From Psychrobacter sp. P2G3 (GTDB lineage Bacteria; Pseudomonadota; Gammaproteobacteria; Pseudomonadales; Moraxellaceae), in the NCBI RefSeq assembly GCF_001593285.1, contig NZ_CP012529.1:310001-374000 (forward strand): a stretch of 64,000 nucleotides of DNA, written 5' to 3'. The position numbers and the translations under genes were made by a program. Positions 16,725-25,015 of the stretch are shown here, in pieces (within the stretch, counting starts at the first letter, position 1; every line of letters begins with the position of its first letter). The notes under the pieces were generated by a model. That model ran no database searches. It had not been told where the DNA came from and worked only from the letters and a program-made list of their open reading frames with translations.

Positions 16725-17774
16725 ATGAAGGTATTGGGTTTAGAGACTTCTTGTGATGAGACGGGTCTGGCGATTTTTGATAGTGAGCAGATGGATAGTG
16801 ACAATCAAGGTCTGGTCGGGCAAGTGTTGTATTCACAGATAGAGTTGCATGCACTCTATGGTGGCGTGGTGCCCGAGCTTGCCAGTCGTGATCATATTCG
16901 CAAGCTAGTACCTCTGCTTAATGAGCTCTTAGAGCAGTGCGACGTTAAGAAAAACGAGATTGATGCCATTGCCTATACCAAAGGTCCAGGACTGATTGGC
17001 GCTTTGATGACCGGTGCATTATTTGGGCGCAGTTTGGCGTACGGCTTAGACATTCCAGCGATTGGTATTCATCATATGGAAGGGCACTTATTAGCCCCGC
17101 TGATGGGTGCAAATCCGCCCGCGTTTCCTTTTGTGTCGCTACTGGTATCTGGCGGTCATACTTTACTGATTGCCGCACATGGTATTGGGCAGTATGAGAT
17201 ATTGGGTGAGTCGATAGATGATGCAGCGGGTGAGTGCTTTGATAAAGCCGCCAAGATGCTAGGCTTGCCTTATCCTGGTGGTCCTAATATTGCTAAATTG
17301 GCTGAAACAGGCGATCAAAACGCTTACAGTCTACCAAGACCGATGTTACATCGCGGTTTAGATTTTTCTTTTAGCGGTATGAAAACAGCGGTGCATAACC
17401 TTATTAAAGACACCCCTTATTCGGAAAGTGGCCCTGACGGTGATCCACAAGTTCGCGCCGATATTGCCGCAAGTTTTCAACATGCCATGGTTGATACGCT
17501 GGTGAAGAAATGCGTTAAAGCGCTCAAGCAGGCAGATATGAGCCGCTTAGTGATTGCGGGCGGTGTCAGTGCCAATACTCATTTACGCGAAACCTTAGAA
17601 GCTGAGTTGGCTAAAATAAATGCGACCGTCCATTATGCGCCGCCTGCTTTATGTACGGATAATGGGGCGATGATTGCTTATGCGGGTTACGAGCGCTTGC
17701 AAGCAGGGCAGTCTGATGACTTGGCTGTCAGTTGTGTGCCCCGTTGGCCGATGACCGAACTGCCTGCGGTATAA
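16725..17774 (+). CDS. tsaD: tRNA N6-threonylcarbamoyladenosine transferase TsaD
   Basis: Catalytic subunit of the TsaBDE complex that makes t6A37 in ANN-decoding tRNAs; essential in most bacteria. The 349-aa chain starts [19 protein letters not shown]. Metal ligands are in [11 protein letters not shown] (His117 and His121). [52 protein letters not shown] and [12 protein letters not shown], all family signatures, are present. Length and order are normal. RBS AAGG lies eight bases upstream. crcB follows after 32 bp on the same strand. Confidence 0.97.
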   Translation: MKVLGLETSCDETGLAIFDSEQMDSDNQGLVGQVLYSQIELHALYGGVVPELASRDHIRKLVPLLNELLEQCDVKKNEIDAIAYTKGPGLIGALMTGALFGRSLAYGLDIPAIGIHHMEGHLLAPLMGANPPAFPFVSLLVSGGHTLLIAAHGIGQYEILGESIDDAAGECFDKAAKMLGLPYPGGPNIAKLAETGDQNAYSLPRPMLHRGLDFSFSGMKTAVHNLIKDTPYSESGPDGDPQVRADIAASFQHAMVDTLVKKCVKALKQADMSRLVIAGGVSANTHLRETLEAELAKINATVHYAPPALCTDNGAMIAYAGYERLQAGQSDDLAVSCVPRWPMTELPAV

Positions 17775-17806
17775 AGTTTAAAATCCATACAAACTAAGGA
17801 TAATCT

Positions 17807-18178
17807 ATGCAGTGGCTCGCCATTGGGTTAGGAGCAGCGCTTGGGGCTTGCTTGCGGGCATGGTTAACACGTCTTAATCTGCTGCACAGCTGGATACCAC
17901 TGGGCACATTGGGCGCAAACGTCTTAGGCGGGCTGCTGATCGGTCTGGCATTGGTATGGTTTGAGCGGATGGGTAGCGGACTGTCAGATAATGTCCGAGT
18001 GTTTGTCATGACTGGTTTTTTGGGTGGGCTGACGACCTTTAGCACTTTTAGCGCTGAGGTGTTTAGCTTTATTCATGATGGACGGCTGTTGGCAGGTTTG
18101 GCACTGATAGGGTTGCACGTCGGACTGACATTACTGGCAACAGCGCTTGGGTTTTACTTTTTTAAGTTGGTGCTTTAG
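17807..18178 (+). CDS. crcB: Fluoride ion channel CrcB/FluC
   Basis: Small dual-topology membrane channel that expels fluoride. 123 aa, four hydrophobic helices. Family motifs are [28 protein letters not shown] and the signature [15 protein letters not shown] (about residues 68-82), which lines the pore and the central sodium site. It starts 32 bp after tsaD, so it is probably cotranscribed. I looked for a fluoride riboswitch in the short spacer and found no room for one. Confidence 0.95.
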   Translation: MQWLAIGLGAALGACLRAWLTRLNLLHSWIPLGTLGANVLGGLLIGLALVWFERMGSGLSDNVRVFVMTGFLGGLTTFSTFSAEVFSFIHDGRLLAGLALIGLHVGLTLLATALGFYFFKLVL

Positions 18179-18502
18179 GCTCTAATCAATGTCACTTATT
18201 GAGTTAATGGTCTTACTTAAGTAGTTCCTTTATGCAGTCTGTTTTGGGTGGTCTATTAGTAGGTTTAAAGGCGGAGATAACTGGTTCCCTTGAGGTACAC
18301 CCCAACGAAACCATTGAAAATTGGCTTCTTCTATCTAAAGTCATTTGTCATAACGTCTCTTTATGGAAATAGCCATCCTTTTCTTATATTTTCTAATACT
18401 AGAGGCAGTACAAGATAAAAAAGTGTAATCTGCGTTATATTTCTTATTATTTTTAAATCCAAACCTTGTTAATCTATAATTTACTTAGGAAAGCAGCGCA
18501 CT
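18179..18502. other. crcB-RidA-like spacer
   Basis: 324 bp. It contains an open frame of 46 codons at 18232-18372 (MQSVLGGLLVGLKAEITGSL at its start). That frame has no ribosome-binding site and matches nothing I recognise, so I do not call it a gene. Nothing else is seen. Confidence 0.4.
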
Positions 18503-19015
18503 ATGAAAATGGCCTATATATTACCGTTAATGACCACATTGCTGATGTTTACGGCAACTCATGCAAACGCTGATATCAACGATACAGTGACTAGAACCTT
18601 AACAAAAAAAGCGATACTAGTAGATGCTGACACTAAAGAAGAATCAACGCTTACTCCTATCTTCTATGGACGTAGTAGTCGATACCCTTTTTCTTCTGCA
18701 GTACGCTTAGGCGACACACTATATCTATCAGGGCAGATTGGTTTAAAAGGTGGCAAGCTTGTTGAAGGCGGTATAAAGGCTGAGACCAAACAAGCTTTAG
18801 ATAATGTGAATGCGCTGTTGGTCAAATATGGCTATCAAAAGACAGACCTTGTGAATTGTACGGCAATGCTAGCGGACTTAAGTAAGTTCGGTGAATTTAA
18901 TGAAGCTTACACAGCGGGATTAAGTAAGCCTTACCCCAAGGGAACTTTATTTGGCATTGATGAACCACTAATACTTGGCGCAAGTGTAGAGCTAGAGTGT
19001 TCAGCAAAAAAATAA
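18503..19015 (+). CDS. Exported RidA-family protein, catalytic Arg not conserved
   Basis: 170 aa: cleavable signal peptide (ILPLMTTLLMFTATHANA, about residues 6-23) followed by a YjgF/YER057c/UK114 (RidA) domain with YPFSSAVRLGDTLYLSGQIG and a C-terminal GASVELEC strand. Cytosolic RidA hydrolyses reactive enamines and imines with an Arg in its PARS motif. Here the equivalent segment reads YPKGTLFG, so that Arg appears replaced. A second exported paralogue at 41504-41998 keeps it. This copy is probably exported and may not be a classical imine deaminase. RBS AGGA is about ten bases upstream. Confidence 0.85.
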   Translation: MKMAYILPLMTTLLMFTATHANADINDTVTRTLTKKAILVDADTKEESTLTPIFYGRSSRYPFSSAVRLGDTLYLSGQIGLKGGKLVEGGIKAETKQALDNVNALLVKYGYQKTDLVNCTAMLADLSKFGEFNEAYTAGLSKPYPKGTLFGIDEPLILGASVELECSAKK

Positions 19016-19083
19016 GTATGTTTAATTGAGCCATACCTATTGCTGTTGCTAACCACTCAGATAGTTATCAATCCTATTCGATT

Positions 19084-19173
19084 CCGTAGTGAGGACTTGA
19101 ACATCCGGATCTGGGGTATTGTTATCAACGGTTTGAGTTGATAACAATATGAAAGTGTACTTCACAGTGCACC
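19084..19173 (+). repeat. Intergenic repeat, copy A
   Basis: About 90 bp that aligns without gaps, at roughly 60 percent identity, to the reverse complement of 23058-23147. The first block TAGTGAGGACTTGAA is identical in both; ATCAACG and AGTGTACTT are also kept at the same spacing. In this copy TTGTTATCAAC / GTTGATAACAA (about 19118-19146) forms an 11-bp perfect hairpin stem. No coding frame is seen. Confidence 0.65.
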
Positions 19174-19303
19174 TATAATATGTATTCAGCTGTTAATATT
19201 TTCTTGTATTTAGTTTCCGATAACAGTCGCATCTGACTTAAGGCCCATTATCCTAAGCCTGTGCTGTGGCTTTTCTAACGGAAGCTTTTGTAGTCCTTAT
19301 AGA

Positions 19304-19609
19304 TCAAGGCTCATCAATAAGCTCTCCAAATAGCTCTTTTACTTTTGCTTTCGCCTCTGTTAACGCCTGACGGCCTTCTATTGTAATCTCATACATACGG
19401 CGATCACGATGGCCTGTAGGCTGATGATATGAGTTGAGATAACCTTTTTTCTCTAAGCCATGTAACAGCGGATAAAGGGTTCCTGAACTTATTTCGTAAC
19501 CGTGATGCCGTAACTCTTCGACAATACCTAAGCCGTAAACTGGCGCATCATTAGCATGATGTAAGATGTGCAAGCGTATCATGCCGCCATATAGGTAGTT
19601 GTCTGTCAT
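19304..19609 (-). CDS. PadR-family transcriptional regulator
   Basis: 101-aa one-domain PadR repressor. The winged helix is visible: YLYGGMIRLHILHHA, VYGLGIVEELRHHGYEISSGTLYPLLHGLEKKGYL, then the wing GHRDRRMYEITIEGRQAL and a short dimerisation helix. The segment SSGTLYPLLHGLEKKGYL is the classical PadR recognition region. Its ATG is 9 bp after the chrA stop and its RBS GAGGTGA lies in that junction, so the two are an operon. It probably represses chrA and itself; the palindrome at 20927-20947 is the obvious candidate site. The inducer is unknown. Confidence 0.93.
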   Translation of the reverse strand: MTDNYLYGGMIRLHILHHANDAPVYGLGIVEELRHHGYEISSGTLYPLLHGLEKKGYLNSYHQPTGHRDRRMYEITIEGRQALTEAKAKVKELFGELIDEP

Positions 19610-19618
19610 ATTGTCACC

Positions 19619-20830
19619 TCATAGTAGTGTTAGTAGCCAACCAGCGGCTCCGCAACTGATAACCACCAGCCAAGCAGGTAATTTCCAAAACATCAAGGCG
19701 ACCAAAGCCACCAATGCCAAACCAAAATCTTTTGCCTCAAGAACAGCGCTTGTCCATACAGGATGGTACAGCGCTGCCAGTAGCAAACCGACGACTGCTG
19801 CATTGATGCCCGACAGAGCAGCTCTTGTGCGTAAATTTTGGCGTAGACCTTCCCAAAATGGCAGTGCGCCCATAACCAATAAAAATGATGGCGCAAAGAT
19901 GGCTATTAAGCAAATCATACCACCTAACCAGCCACTTGGCGCTTGGTTCATCGAACTCCCAAGAAATGCAGCAAAGGTGAATAAAGGTCCTGGAACAGCT
20001 TGCGTGGCGCCGTAACCTGCTAAGAAGGTATCATTACTGAGCCAACCTGCTGGTATAACCTCAGCTTGTAACAGTGGCAGTACTACATGTCCACCACCAA
20101 ATACTAATGATCCTGCTCGAAAGAAGGTATCTACCATAGAGAGGGTGTGGCTTGGGTACAATGCGGTCAGCAGCGGCAAGCCAATGAGTAATGAGAAAAA
20201 TGAGAGCAACCAAACAACCCCAGTCCGACGCTTAACAGTAATAGGAAGTGGGTCATGAGCAATCACCTTATCAGGTTTGAACAGTAGCAGTCCAATAATG
20301 GCGGCAAACACAATGACGCTCACCTGACCTAAGGCAGAAGGGACTAGCAGTACAAAACAGGCAGCTAGCGCCATAATAGAAACTCGTGCAACATCAGTGC
20401 AAAGATTTCGTCCCATACCCCATACTGCTTGTGCCACCACAGCCACAGCCGCTACTTTTAAACCATGCAGTACGCCAGCGGGAATAATATCCCCATAACT
20501 GGTAATACCCATAGCAAATAGGATAAGCGCTATGGCAGAGGGCAAGGTGAACCCAGTCCAAGCAGCAAGAGCGCCCGTATATCCTGCTCGAGATAGGCCT
20601 ATGGCGATGCCAACTTGGCTACTTGCTGGTCCTGGTAAAAACTGGCAAAGTGCCACTAAGTCAGCATAGCTATTCTCCGTTAGCCACTTTCGTCGCATCA
20701 CAAATTCATCACGAAAATAGCCCAAATGAGCGACAGGGCCACCAAATGAGGTTAGACCCAATCTAAGGAAAATAAGAAAAACGACCCATGCTGATTTGCT
20801 TTCACTATTATGGCTATCCTGAGGCGCCAT
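19619..20830 (-). CDS. chrA: Chromate transporter ChrA (long, two-domain)
   Basis: CHR-family membrane efflux protein, 403 aa with about 10-12 hydrophobic segments. Both halves carry the family motif pair: N-half FGGPVAHLGYFRDEFV with FLPGPASSQVGIAIG, and C-half FGGGHVVLPLLQAEVI with GATQAVPGPLFTFAAFLG. It exports chromate in characterised members. A frame opens at 20875, but ATG 20830 has GAGGAGAA eight bases upstream and is preferred. Coupling to a PadR regulator directly downstream is an arrangement seen with other efflux genes; here it suggests inducible expression. Confidence 0.93.
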   Translation of the reverse strand: MAPQDSHNSESKSAWVVFLIFLRLGLTSFGGPVAHLGYFRDEFVMRRKWLTENSYADLVALCQFLPGPASSQVGIAIGLSRAGYTGALAAWTGFTLPSAIALILFAMGITSYGDIIPAGVLHGLKVAAVAVVAQAVWGMGRNLCTDVARVSIMALAACFVLLVPSALGQVSVIVFAAIIGLLLFKPDKVIAHDPLPITVKRRTGVVWLLSFFSLLIGLPLLTALYPSHTLSMVDTFFRAGSLVFGGGHVVLPLLQAEVIPAGWLSNDTFLAGYGATQAVPGPLFTFAAFLGSSMNQAPSGWLGGMICLIAIFAPSFLLVMGALPFWEGLRQNLRTRAALSGINAAVVGLLLAALYHPVWTSAVLEAKDFGLALVALVALMFWKLPAWLVVISCGAAGWLLTLL

Positions 20831-20926
20831 GACTGATTCTCCTCGGCAAACTATGGAAAGAGAAAGTATTAGCAACCAAAGTCAAATATAGAGTTGGATT
20901 TCATATTTTCACACTAATATTTTCTT

Positions 20927-20947
20927 AATTATCGAATTTCGATAATT
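20927..20947. promoter_or_regulatory. Perfect palindrome upstream of chrA-padR, candidate operator
   Basis: Ten-base arms AATTATCGAA / TTCGATAATT around one central T, about 97 bp before the chrA start codon in the only control region of the operon. Size and symmetry fit a dimeric winged-helix repressor site. The link to the PadR product is an inference. Confidence 0.5.
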
Positions 20948-21144
20948 TACCTGACTTATGATGACATGTCTACCTTTTGCGAGAATTATTTAGTGCGATA
21001 TCTATCTTAGGAAGGTTCAGAGGTGCAAAATATAGTTTTTATACTATTAAGCACTAGCTTCATTATTATAATGCGGCTAGCTGGGGTATACCTGATGAGC
21101 ATATTAAGACAATCGAAATACGTATTGAAGGTTTGATTCGGAAA

Positions 21145-21184
21145 ATAGAAAAAACGCTATACTTATCAAGAGTACAGCGTTTTT
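21145..21184 (-). terminator. Terminator after META-domain lipoprotein gene
   Basis: Stem AAAACGCTATACT / AGTACAGCGTTTT (13 bp, one mismatch). Read on the minus strand it is followed by a T-rich stretch. Confidence 0.75.
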
Positions 21185-21216
21185 AGTAATAACGTAAATG
21201 CGTTATCTAAGAATAC

Positions 21217-21711
21217 TTACTTAGCTATGGCTTTAAAATGTGCAACTTGGTTGGCATTAGTAATCGTTAAAACAGGTACATTATTCGCACTTTTGCTTAT
21301 GCTGTACTTGCCCTCTACCGTTTTAAGAGCGGCAGTATCGAAGTTAGTTTGCGGCTCAGGGCACGCCATCATCGTGCTTCTTACTGGACCCAATTTCACG
21401 TCGCCATTTACCACGCTATAACCAGCACCCATGTTATTACAAGTATTTATAAGACTGACGAGTTTGTTGTCATTATCCATCATAAATTTAAGGATTAAAG
21501 GCTTGGCTGGATCATAAAATAGTGGTGCAATTTTTTCACCACCAGTGCTTTTGGCGTCAACAAGTTGCCAGTTATAGGCTTGTAAGGCAGTTGAGGTGAT
21601 AGGCTGAGTGACTGGTGCAGGAGTATTCGTGTTTGGCGTCGTTTGGCAACCTGCTGCTAATGTACCTACCGCTACAACGCTTGCCATCATTATTTTAGTC
21701 ATATTTTTCAT
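21217..21711 (-). CDS. META-domain lipoprotein (HslJ-like)
   Basis: 164 aa. Signal peptide with lipobox LAAGC at about residues 18-22, a Thr/Pro-rich linker, then a META/HslJ-type domain: YNWQLVDAKS at the start and INTCNNMGAGYSVVNGDVKLGPVRSTMMACPEPQ in the middle, where the paired cysteines are typical of HslJ. E. coli HslJ is a heat-inducible outer-membrane protein linked to novobiocin resistance; the activity of the domain is unknown. RBS AAGGG lies upstream of 21711. It is the last of three small exported-protein genes in a row on this strand. Confidence 0.85.
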   Translation of the reverse strand: MKNMTKIMMASVVAVGTLAAGCQTTPNTNTPAPVTQPITSTALQAYNWQLVDAKSTGGEKIAPLFYDPAKPLILKFMMDNDNKLVSLINTCNNMGAGYSVVNGDVKLGPVRSTMMACPEPQTNFDTAALKTVEGKYSISKSANNVPVLTITNANQVAHFKAIAK

Positions 21712-21733
21712 ATAAAACCCTTTATAAATCTAT

Positions 21734-22366
21734 TTAAAACTCGTTGACTTCACTAACCACAAACTGACGAGAAGCTTCCCCATCATTCAGATCATACTGA
21801 ATTTGGCGCATTTTACCCTTGGGGTTGGCATTGGTATCACCTTCTAAATAGAGTGGGAACTGTCTAACCAACACGTTATCAACCATTTCAAATTTGTCAT
21901 GACCCATGTAACCTTGAGTTAGTTTACTGGGGAGCTCAGGATAAGATACTTCACTCCATGACTGCCCTTTATTGCTCGAATAAGCAATGACGTTACCATA
22001 TGAGCCACTACCGACACTTTGTGTGAAGACTAAGATTTCATAGAACCCATCTCCATTAAGATCGCCCACCGCAGCATCAATAACAGGATCGTCAATGTGT
22101 CTTTCAATGACTTTTTCACCCATAGGCTGAATTTTTAAGTCATAACCACCGTTACCGTCAGGCGTGCTCACTACACGAGCAGAAAAATCCTTATAGCGAA
22201 TGGATTTATTGTAGTTACCGCTTGCGTTAGAAGTCGTATTATCCGCTTTGACTGTTGTAGATGTATTAGAGTGTGAAGCAGTGTTCTTATCTAATATTTG
22301 CGGGTTTGTATTCTGACAAGCCGTTAAACTGAGTAACAGCGTGCTTAAAAGTAGTGTGTACTTCAT
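21734..22366 (-). CDS. Lipoprotein with FG-GAP/VCBS-like calcium motif
   Basis: 210 aa. Signal peptide with lipobox LTAC (Cys17), a Thr/Ser/Asn-rich linker, then a beta-rich domain containing AAVGDLNGDGFYEILVFTQ, the DxNxDG pattern of FG-GAP/VCBS calcium-binding repeats. Only one such repeat is obvious, so this is not a full beta-propeller. The frame extends to 22414, but ATG 22366 begins the signal peptide and has AAGGAAC upstream. It is separated by 22 bp from the META lipoprotein and probably cotranscribed. Function unknown. Confidence 0.75.
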   Translation of the reverse strand: MKYTLLLSTLLLSLTACQNTNPQILDKNTASHSNTSTTVKADNTTSNASGNYNKSIRYKDFSARVVSTPDGNGGYDLKIQPMGEKVIERHIDDPVIDAAVGDLNGDGFYEILVFTQSVGSGSYGNVIAYSSNKGQSWSEVSYPELPSKLTQGYMGHDKFEMVDNVLVRQFPLYLEGDTNANPKGKMRQIQYDLNDGEASRQFVVSEVNEF

Positions 22367-22560
22367 ATTAGCTTTGTTCCTTTTGAAGATTAGCGTCATA
22401 ACGAATGACGACAAGACTTCCGCTTAGGATACAACAGCAAATGACCATGCGATGTTGGTATTTTATAGGGTTTCGTTTTCAAGCTGTCATGCTGCATGAA
22501 GAATGACGGCTCTAACATAGATATTATCTCGGTTAATCCGTTAATTGAACGGGTACTATC

Positions 22561-22908
22561 TTAATTCGTAATTTTACGAACCAATAAAGTAAGTTTGTCG
22601 TTACCATTATCAACAGTCGCTTCCTTATCATAGACTACGGTCGTTTCATGTTCCGTAACGTCATCGCCAACTTTAAGAGCTGTAACGACTTTAGCCGTAT
22701 GCTCATTAGATGGCTTTACTGTCAGGTTATACTCAAAATCAGTGTCAACAGCGATTGATGCCATCTCCTCAGCATTTACCAGCATCACAGGTGAAGCAAT
22801 TAACTCACCATCTTTAAATACAGAAGTCGAAACCTTATAAGCATCAGCGGCAAAAGTTGATCCTGACGCCAACACAGCAGCTAATAACAAACCTATTTTT
22901 GCTTGCAT
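22561..22908 (-). CDS. Small exported protein of unknown function
   Basis: 115 aa. A clear Sec signal peptide (MQAKIGLLLAAVLASGSTFA, cleaved after AFA) precedes about 95 residues of beta-rich sequence with Val/Thr alternation. No Cys is present in the mature part and no family is recognised. ATG 22908 has AAGGAAA seven bases upstream. It is the first of three exported-protein genes read leftwards, with a gap of about 195 bp to the next, so an operon is possible but unproven. Confidence 0.65.
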   Translation of the reverse strand: MQAKIGLLLAAVLASGSTFAADAYKVSTSVFKDGELIASPVMLVNAEEMASIAVDTDFEYNLTVKPSNEHTAKVVTALKVGDDVTEHETTVVYDKEATVDNGNDKLTLLVRKITN

Positions 22909-23057
22909 CCTAATTTCCTTGTTTAAAATCAATTTAACTATTCGACCATATTTTTAGCCAGCTAAAAGCTGGCTGTATTTCATGCATTCTATGACAGAAG
23001 CTCTATACATTGAAAGTGACCTATTAACTCTTTAGCGCATTTAAAAATCTCAATATC

Positions 23058-23147
23058 TGTACACCACAAAGTACACTGTGGCTATCTCAGCGAGTTAAAA
23101 CGTTGATATTATTAGCCTACAGCTGAATATTCAAGTCCTCACTAGGG
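23058..23147 (-). repeat. Intergenic repeat, copy B (inverted relative to copy A)
   Basis: Reverse complement aligns without gaps to 19084-19173 over about 90 bp, with the identical block TAGTGAGGACTTGAA (23144-23130) and conserved ATCAACG and AGTGTACTT. The inner hairpin of copy A is not kept here. Together the copies flank about 4 kb containing padR, chrA and three exported-protein genes. Confidence 0.65.
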
Positions 23148-23189
23148 GACCATGCTTATTCTCATAACAGTGATTATAGTAAATAAAAC

Positions 23190-24080
23190 CTACAACGGTT
23201 TTACTATTCCTTCTAACAAACTCGCAAACCCTTGCATATAAGCGGTATCTTTGCTCGCGGTGCGCGTCGCGGCATACAGCTGACAATGCACGCCACTACC
23301 CAGCGGACGCGAGACCACCCAGCCTTTTTTCTCATATTCAGCGACTACCCAATCAGGTAATGCCGCTACGCCGCGCTCACTGGCGACCAGCTGAATCAGC
23401 ATTGCTGTCAATTCAGTCGTACGAATACTCGCAAAGCTTACCTCTGCAGGTGTCATAAAGTTGGCAATAATGTCGAGACGCTTAGCTTCCACCGGATAAG
23501 CAATCAAAGTCTCATCAGTCAAATCCATGGGCTCAATAAACTCTTGCGCGGCCAAATCATGCGTTGGTGAAAGCACTAGGCGACTCTCATACTCGAATAG
23601 GGGCTGATAGCTGATACCCTCTATCGGTAAATCACTGGTAGTAATGAGCAGGTCAATATCACCTTCCATCAATAAATGATGCGGCTCAGGCTCAAAACCC
23701 GTTGCAAAATCCAGCTCAACATCCGACCATTCACGGCGGTAATGATTGAGTATCGGCATTAGCCAATCAAAGCAACTATGACACTCAGAGGCTAGGCGTA
23801 ATCTGCCCGCTTGACCATGTGCTAAGCGTTTGAGATTGGATTTGGTGCGAGTCACTTGCGGCATGATGCTGTCTGCTAATGCCAGTACTGCTTTGCCCGC
23901 AGGCGTAAAAGTGAGCGGGCGTGTCCGGCGATTCACCAAGCTGATATCATAGTAATTTTCTAGCTCTTTTAGCTGATGCGAGACCGCAGACGCTGTGACA
24001 TGCAGCTCATCAGCAGCTGCAGCCAATGAGCCATGCGCTCGTAATGCCGTTAAAGTATTGAGATGACGAAGCTCTAACAT
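23190..24080 (-). CDS. metR: LysR-type regulator MetR
   Basis: 296-aa LysR-type activator. N-terminal HTH: LRHLNTLTALRAHGSLAAAADELHVTASAVSHQLKELE. The effector domain follows E. coli MetR closely, with LRLASECHSCFDWLMPIL, EPHHLLMEGDIDLLITTSDLPI, YQPLFEYESRLVLSPTHDLA and GVAALPDWVVAEYEKKGWVV. MetR activates methionine-synthesis genes with homocysteine as co-inducer. metE or metF is not next to it here. Instead it follows potI by 107 bp on the same strand. ATG 24080 starts at the conserved MLELRHL; the longer frame to 24146 is ignored. Confidence 0.85.
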   Translation of the reverse strand: MLELRHLNTLTALRAHGSLAAAADELHVTASAVSHQLKELENYYDISLVNRRTRPLTFTPAGKAVLALADSIMPQVTRTKSNLKRLAHGQAGRLRLASECHSCFDWLMPILNHYRREWSDVELDFATGFEPEPHHLLMEGDIDLLITTSDLPIEGISYQPLFEYESRLVLSPTHDLAAQEFIEPMDLTDETLIAYPVEAKRLDIIANFMTPAEVSFASIRTTELTAMLIQLVASERGVAALPDWVVAEYEKKGWVVSRPLGSGVHCQLYAATRTASKDTAYMQGFASLLEGIVKPL

Positions 24081-24187
24081 AAGACAACCTGATCGCTGAG
24101 GTGAGAAAAATTCATTATAACTAATGTAGCAGTGAATTCCACTCAAATACTATTATTAAATTTTTCTTACCTAGGGATAGTTGATAA

Positions 24188-25015
24188 CTAGCGCCGACGT
24201 AACAGCAGCTGCGAGATAATGACTAAGATAAGCGAGGCAGCCAATAGCAATGTACCAATGGCGTTGACTTCCGGTTTAAGTCCTACGCGCACCATCGAAT
24301 AAATTCGTAGCGGTAAAATCTCATAGCTAGGACCGGTGACAAAGGTAGAAACCACCACATCGTCTAATGATAAAGTAAAGGCGAGCAACCAGCCTGCCAT
24401 CACTGCGGGCAGAATGACGGGAATCAGTACCGTACGTACCATGGTTGATTCATTAGCGCCCAAGTCACGGGCGGCTTCCATCAAGCGCTCATCCAAGCTG
24501 CTTAAGCGTGCAAACACAGTGATGACTACAAACGGCAGGCAGAAGGTAATGTGCGCGAGTAACAGCGATACAAAACCTAATTGCAGACCAATCAATAAAA
24601 ATAATGCGAGCAATGAGATAGCCAATACAATCTCAGGCGACATCATCAGTACAAATAACAGCCCATTTAGTAAGCCTTTGCCACGAAAGTTGTAGCGATG
24701 TAAGGCAAGAGCAGTCAATGTACCGATCAAGGTTGAGACGGTGGCGGCAACCAAACCCAAAACGATAGAATGCCAAAAAGCATCGAGCATGGCTTGGTTC
24801 TTAAATAGCGACTCATACCACTTTAAGCTAAATCCACCCCAGTTATAGCCAATCTTGGACTTATTAAATGACATCACTACCAAGACGATGATGGGCAAAT
24901 ACAGTAGGGCATAAATCAGGCCAAGATAGCCCTTAGCCGCTATGCTGCCGATGCTAGGTTGCTTGATGTGACGTTTGTTCTTAACGGGTGAGTTTTTTAA
25001 TGAGCGATCAGACAT
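24188..25015 (-). CDS. potI: Polyamine ABC transporter permease PotI/PotC-like
   Basis: 275-aa inner-membrane permease with about six helices and the binding-protein-dependent motif EAARDLGANESTMVRTVLIPVILPAV (about residues 180-205), which docks the ATPase. LPIIVLVVMSFNKSKIGYNWGGFSLKWYE is typical of PotC/PotI. The putrescine-type name rests on gene order (ATPase, PotH, PotI) and similarity; spermidine PotC is the alternative. It overlaps potH by one base (TAATG), so translation is coupled. Confidence 0.88.
   Translation of the reverse strand: MSDRSLKNSPVKNKRHIKQPSIGSIAAKGYLGLIYALLYLPIIVLVVMSFNKSKIGYNWGGFSLKWYESLFKNQAMLDAFWHSIVLGLVAATVSTLIGTLTALALHRYNFRGKGLLNGLLFVLMMSPEIVLAISLLALFLLIGLQLGFVSLLLAHITFCLPFVVITVFARLSSLDERLMEAARDLGANESTMVRTVLIPVILPAVMAGWLLAFTLSLDDVVVSTFVTGPSYEILPLRIYSMVRVGLKPEVNAIGTLLLAASLILVIISQLLLRRR

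Larger units (their letters stand above)
20831..21216. other. Control region between chrA and META lipoprotein gene
   Basis: 386 bp. It contains the palindrome at 20927-20947 and, near the far end, the terminator of the META-domain gene. No gene is seen. Confidence 0.5.

Noticed and set aside
17775..17806. Possible fluoride riboswitch before crcB
   Set aside because: Only 32 bp separate tsaD and crcB, too short for the riboswitch fold.
18232..18372. 46-codon plus-strand frame between crcB and the RidA-like gene
   Set aside because: No ribosome-binding site and no recognisable family; could be chance or a gene remnant.
24336..24695. 119-codon plus-strand frame
   Set aside because: Antisense of potI; composition and lack of RBS indicate a shadow.
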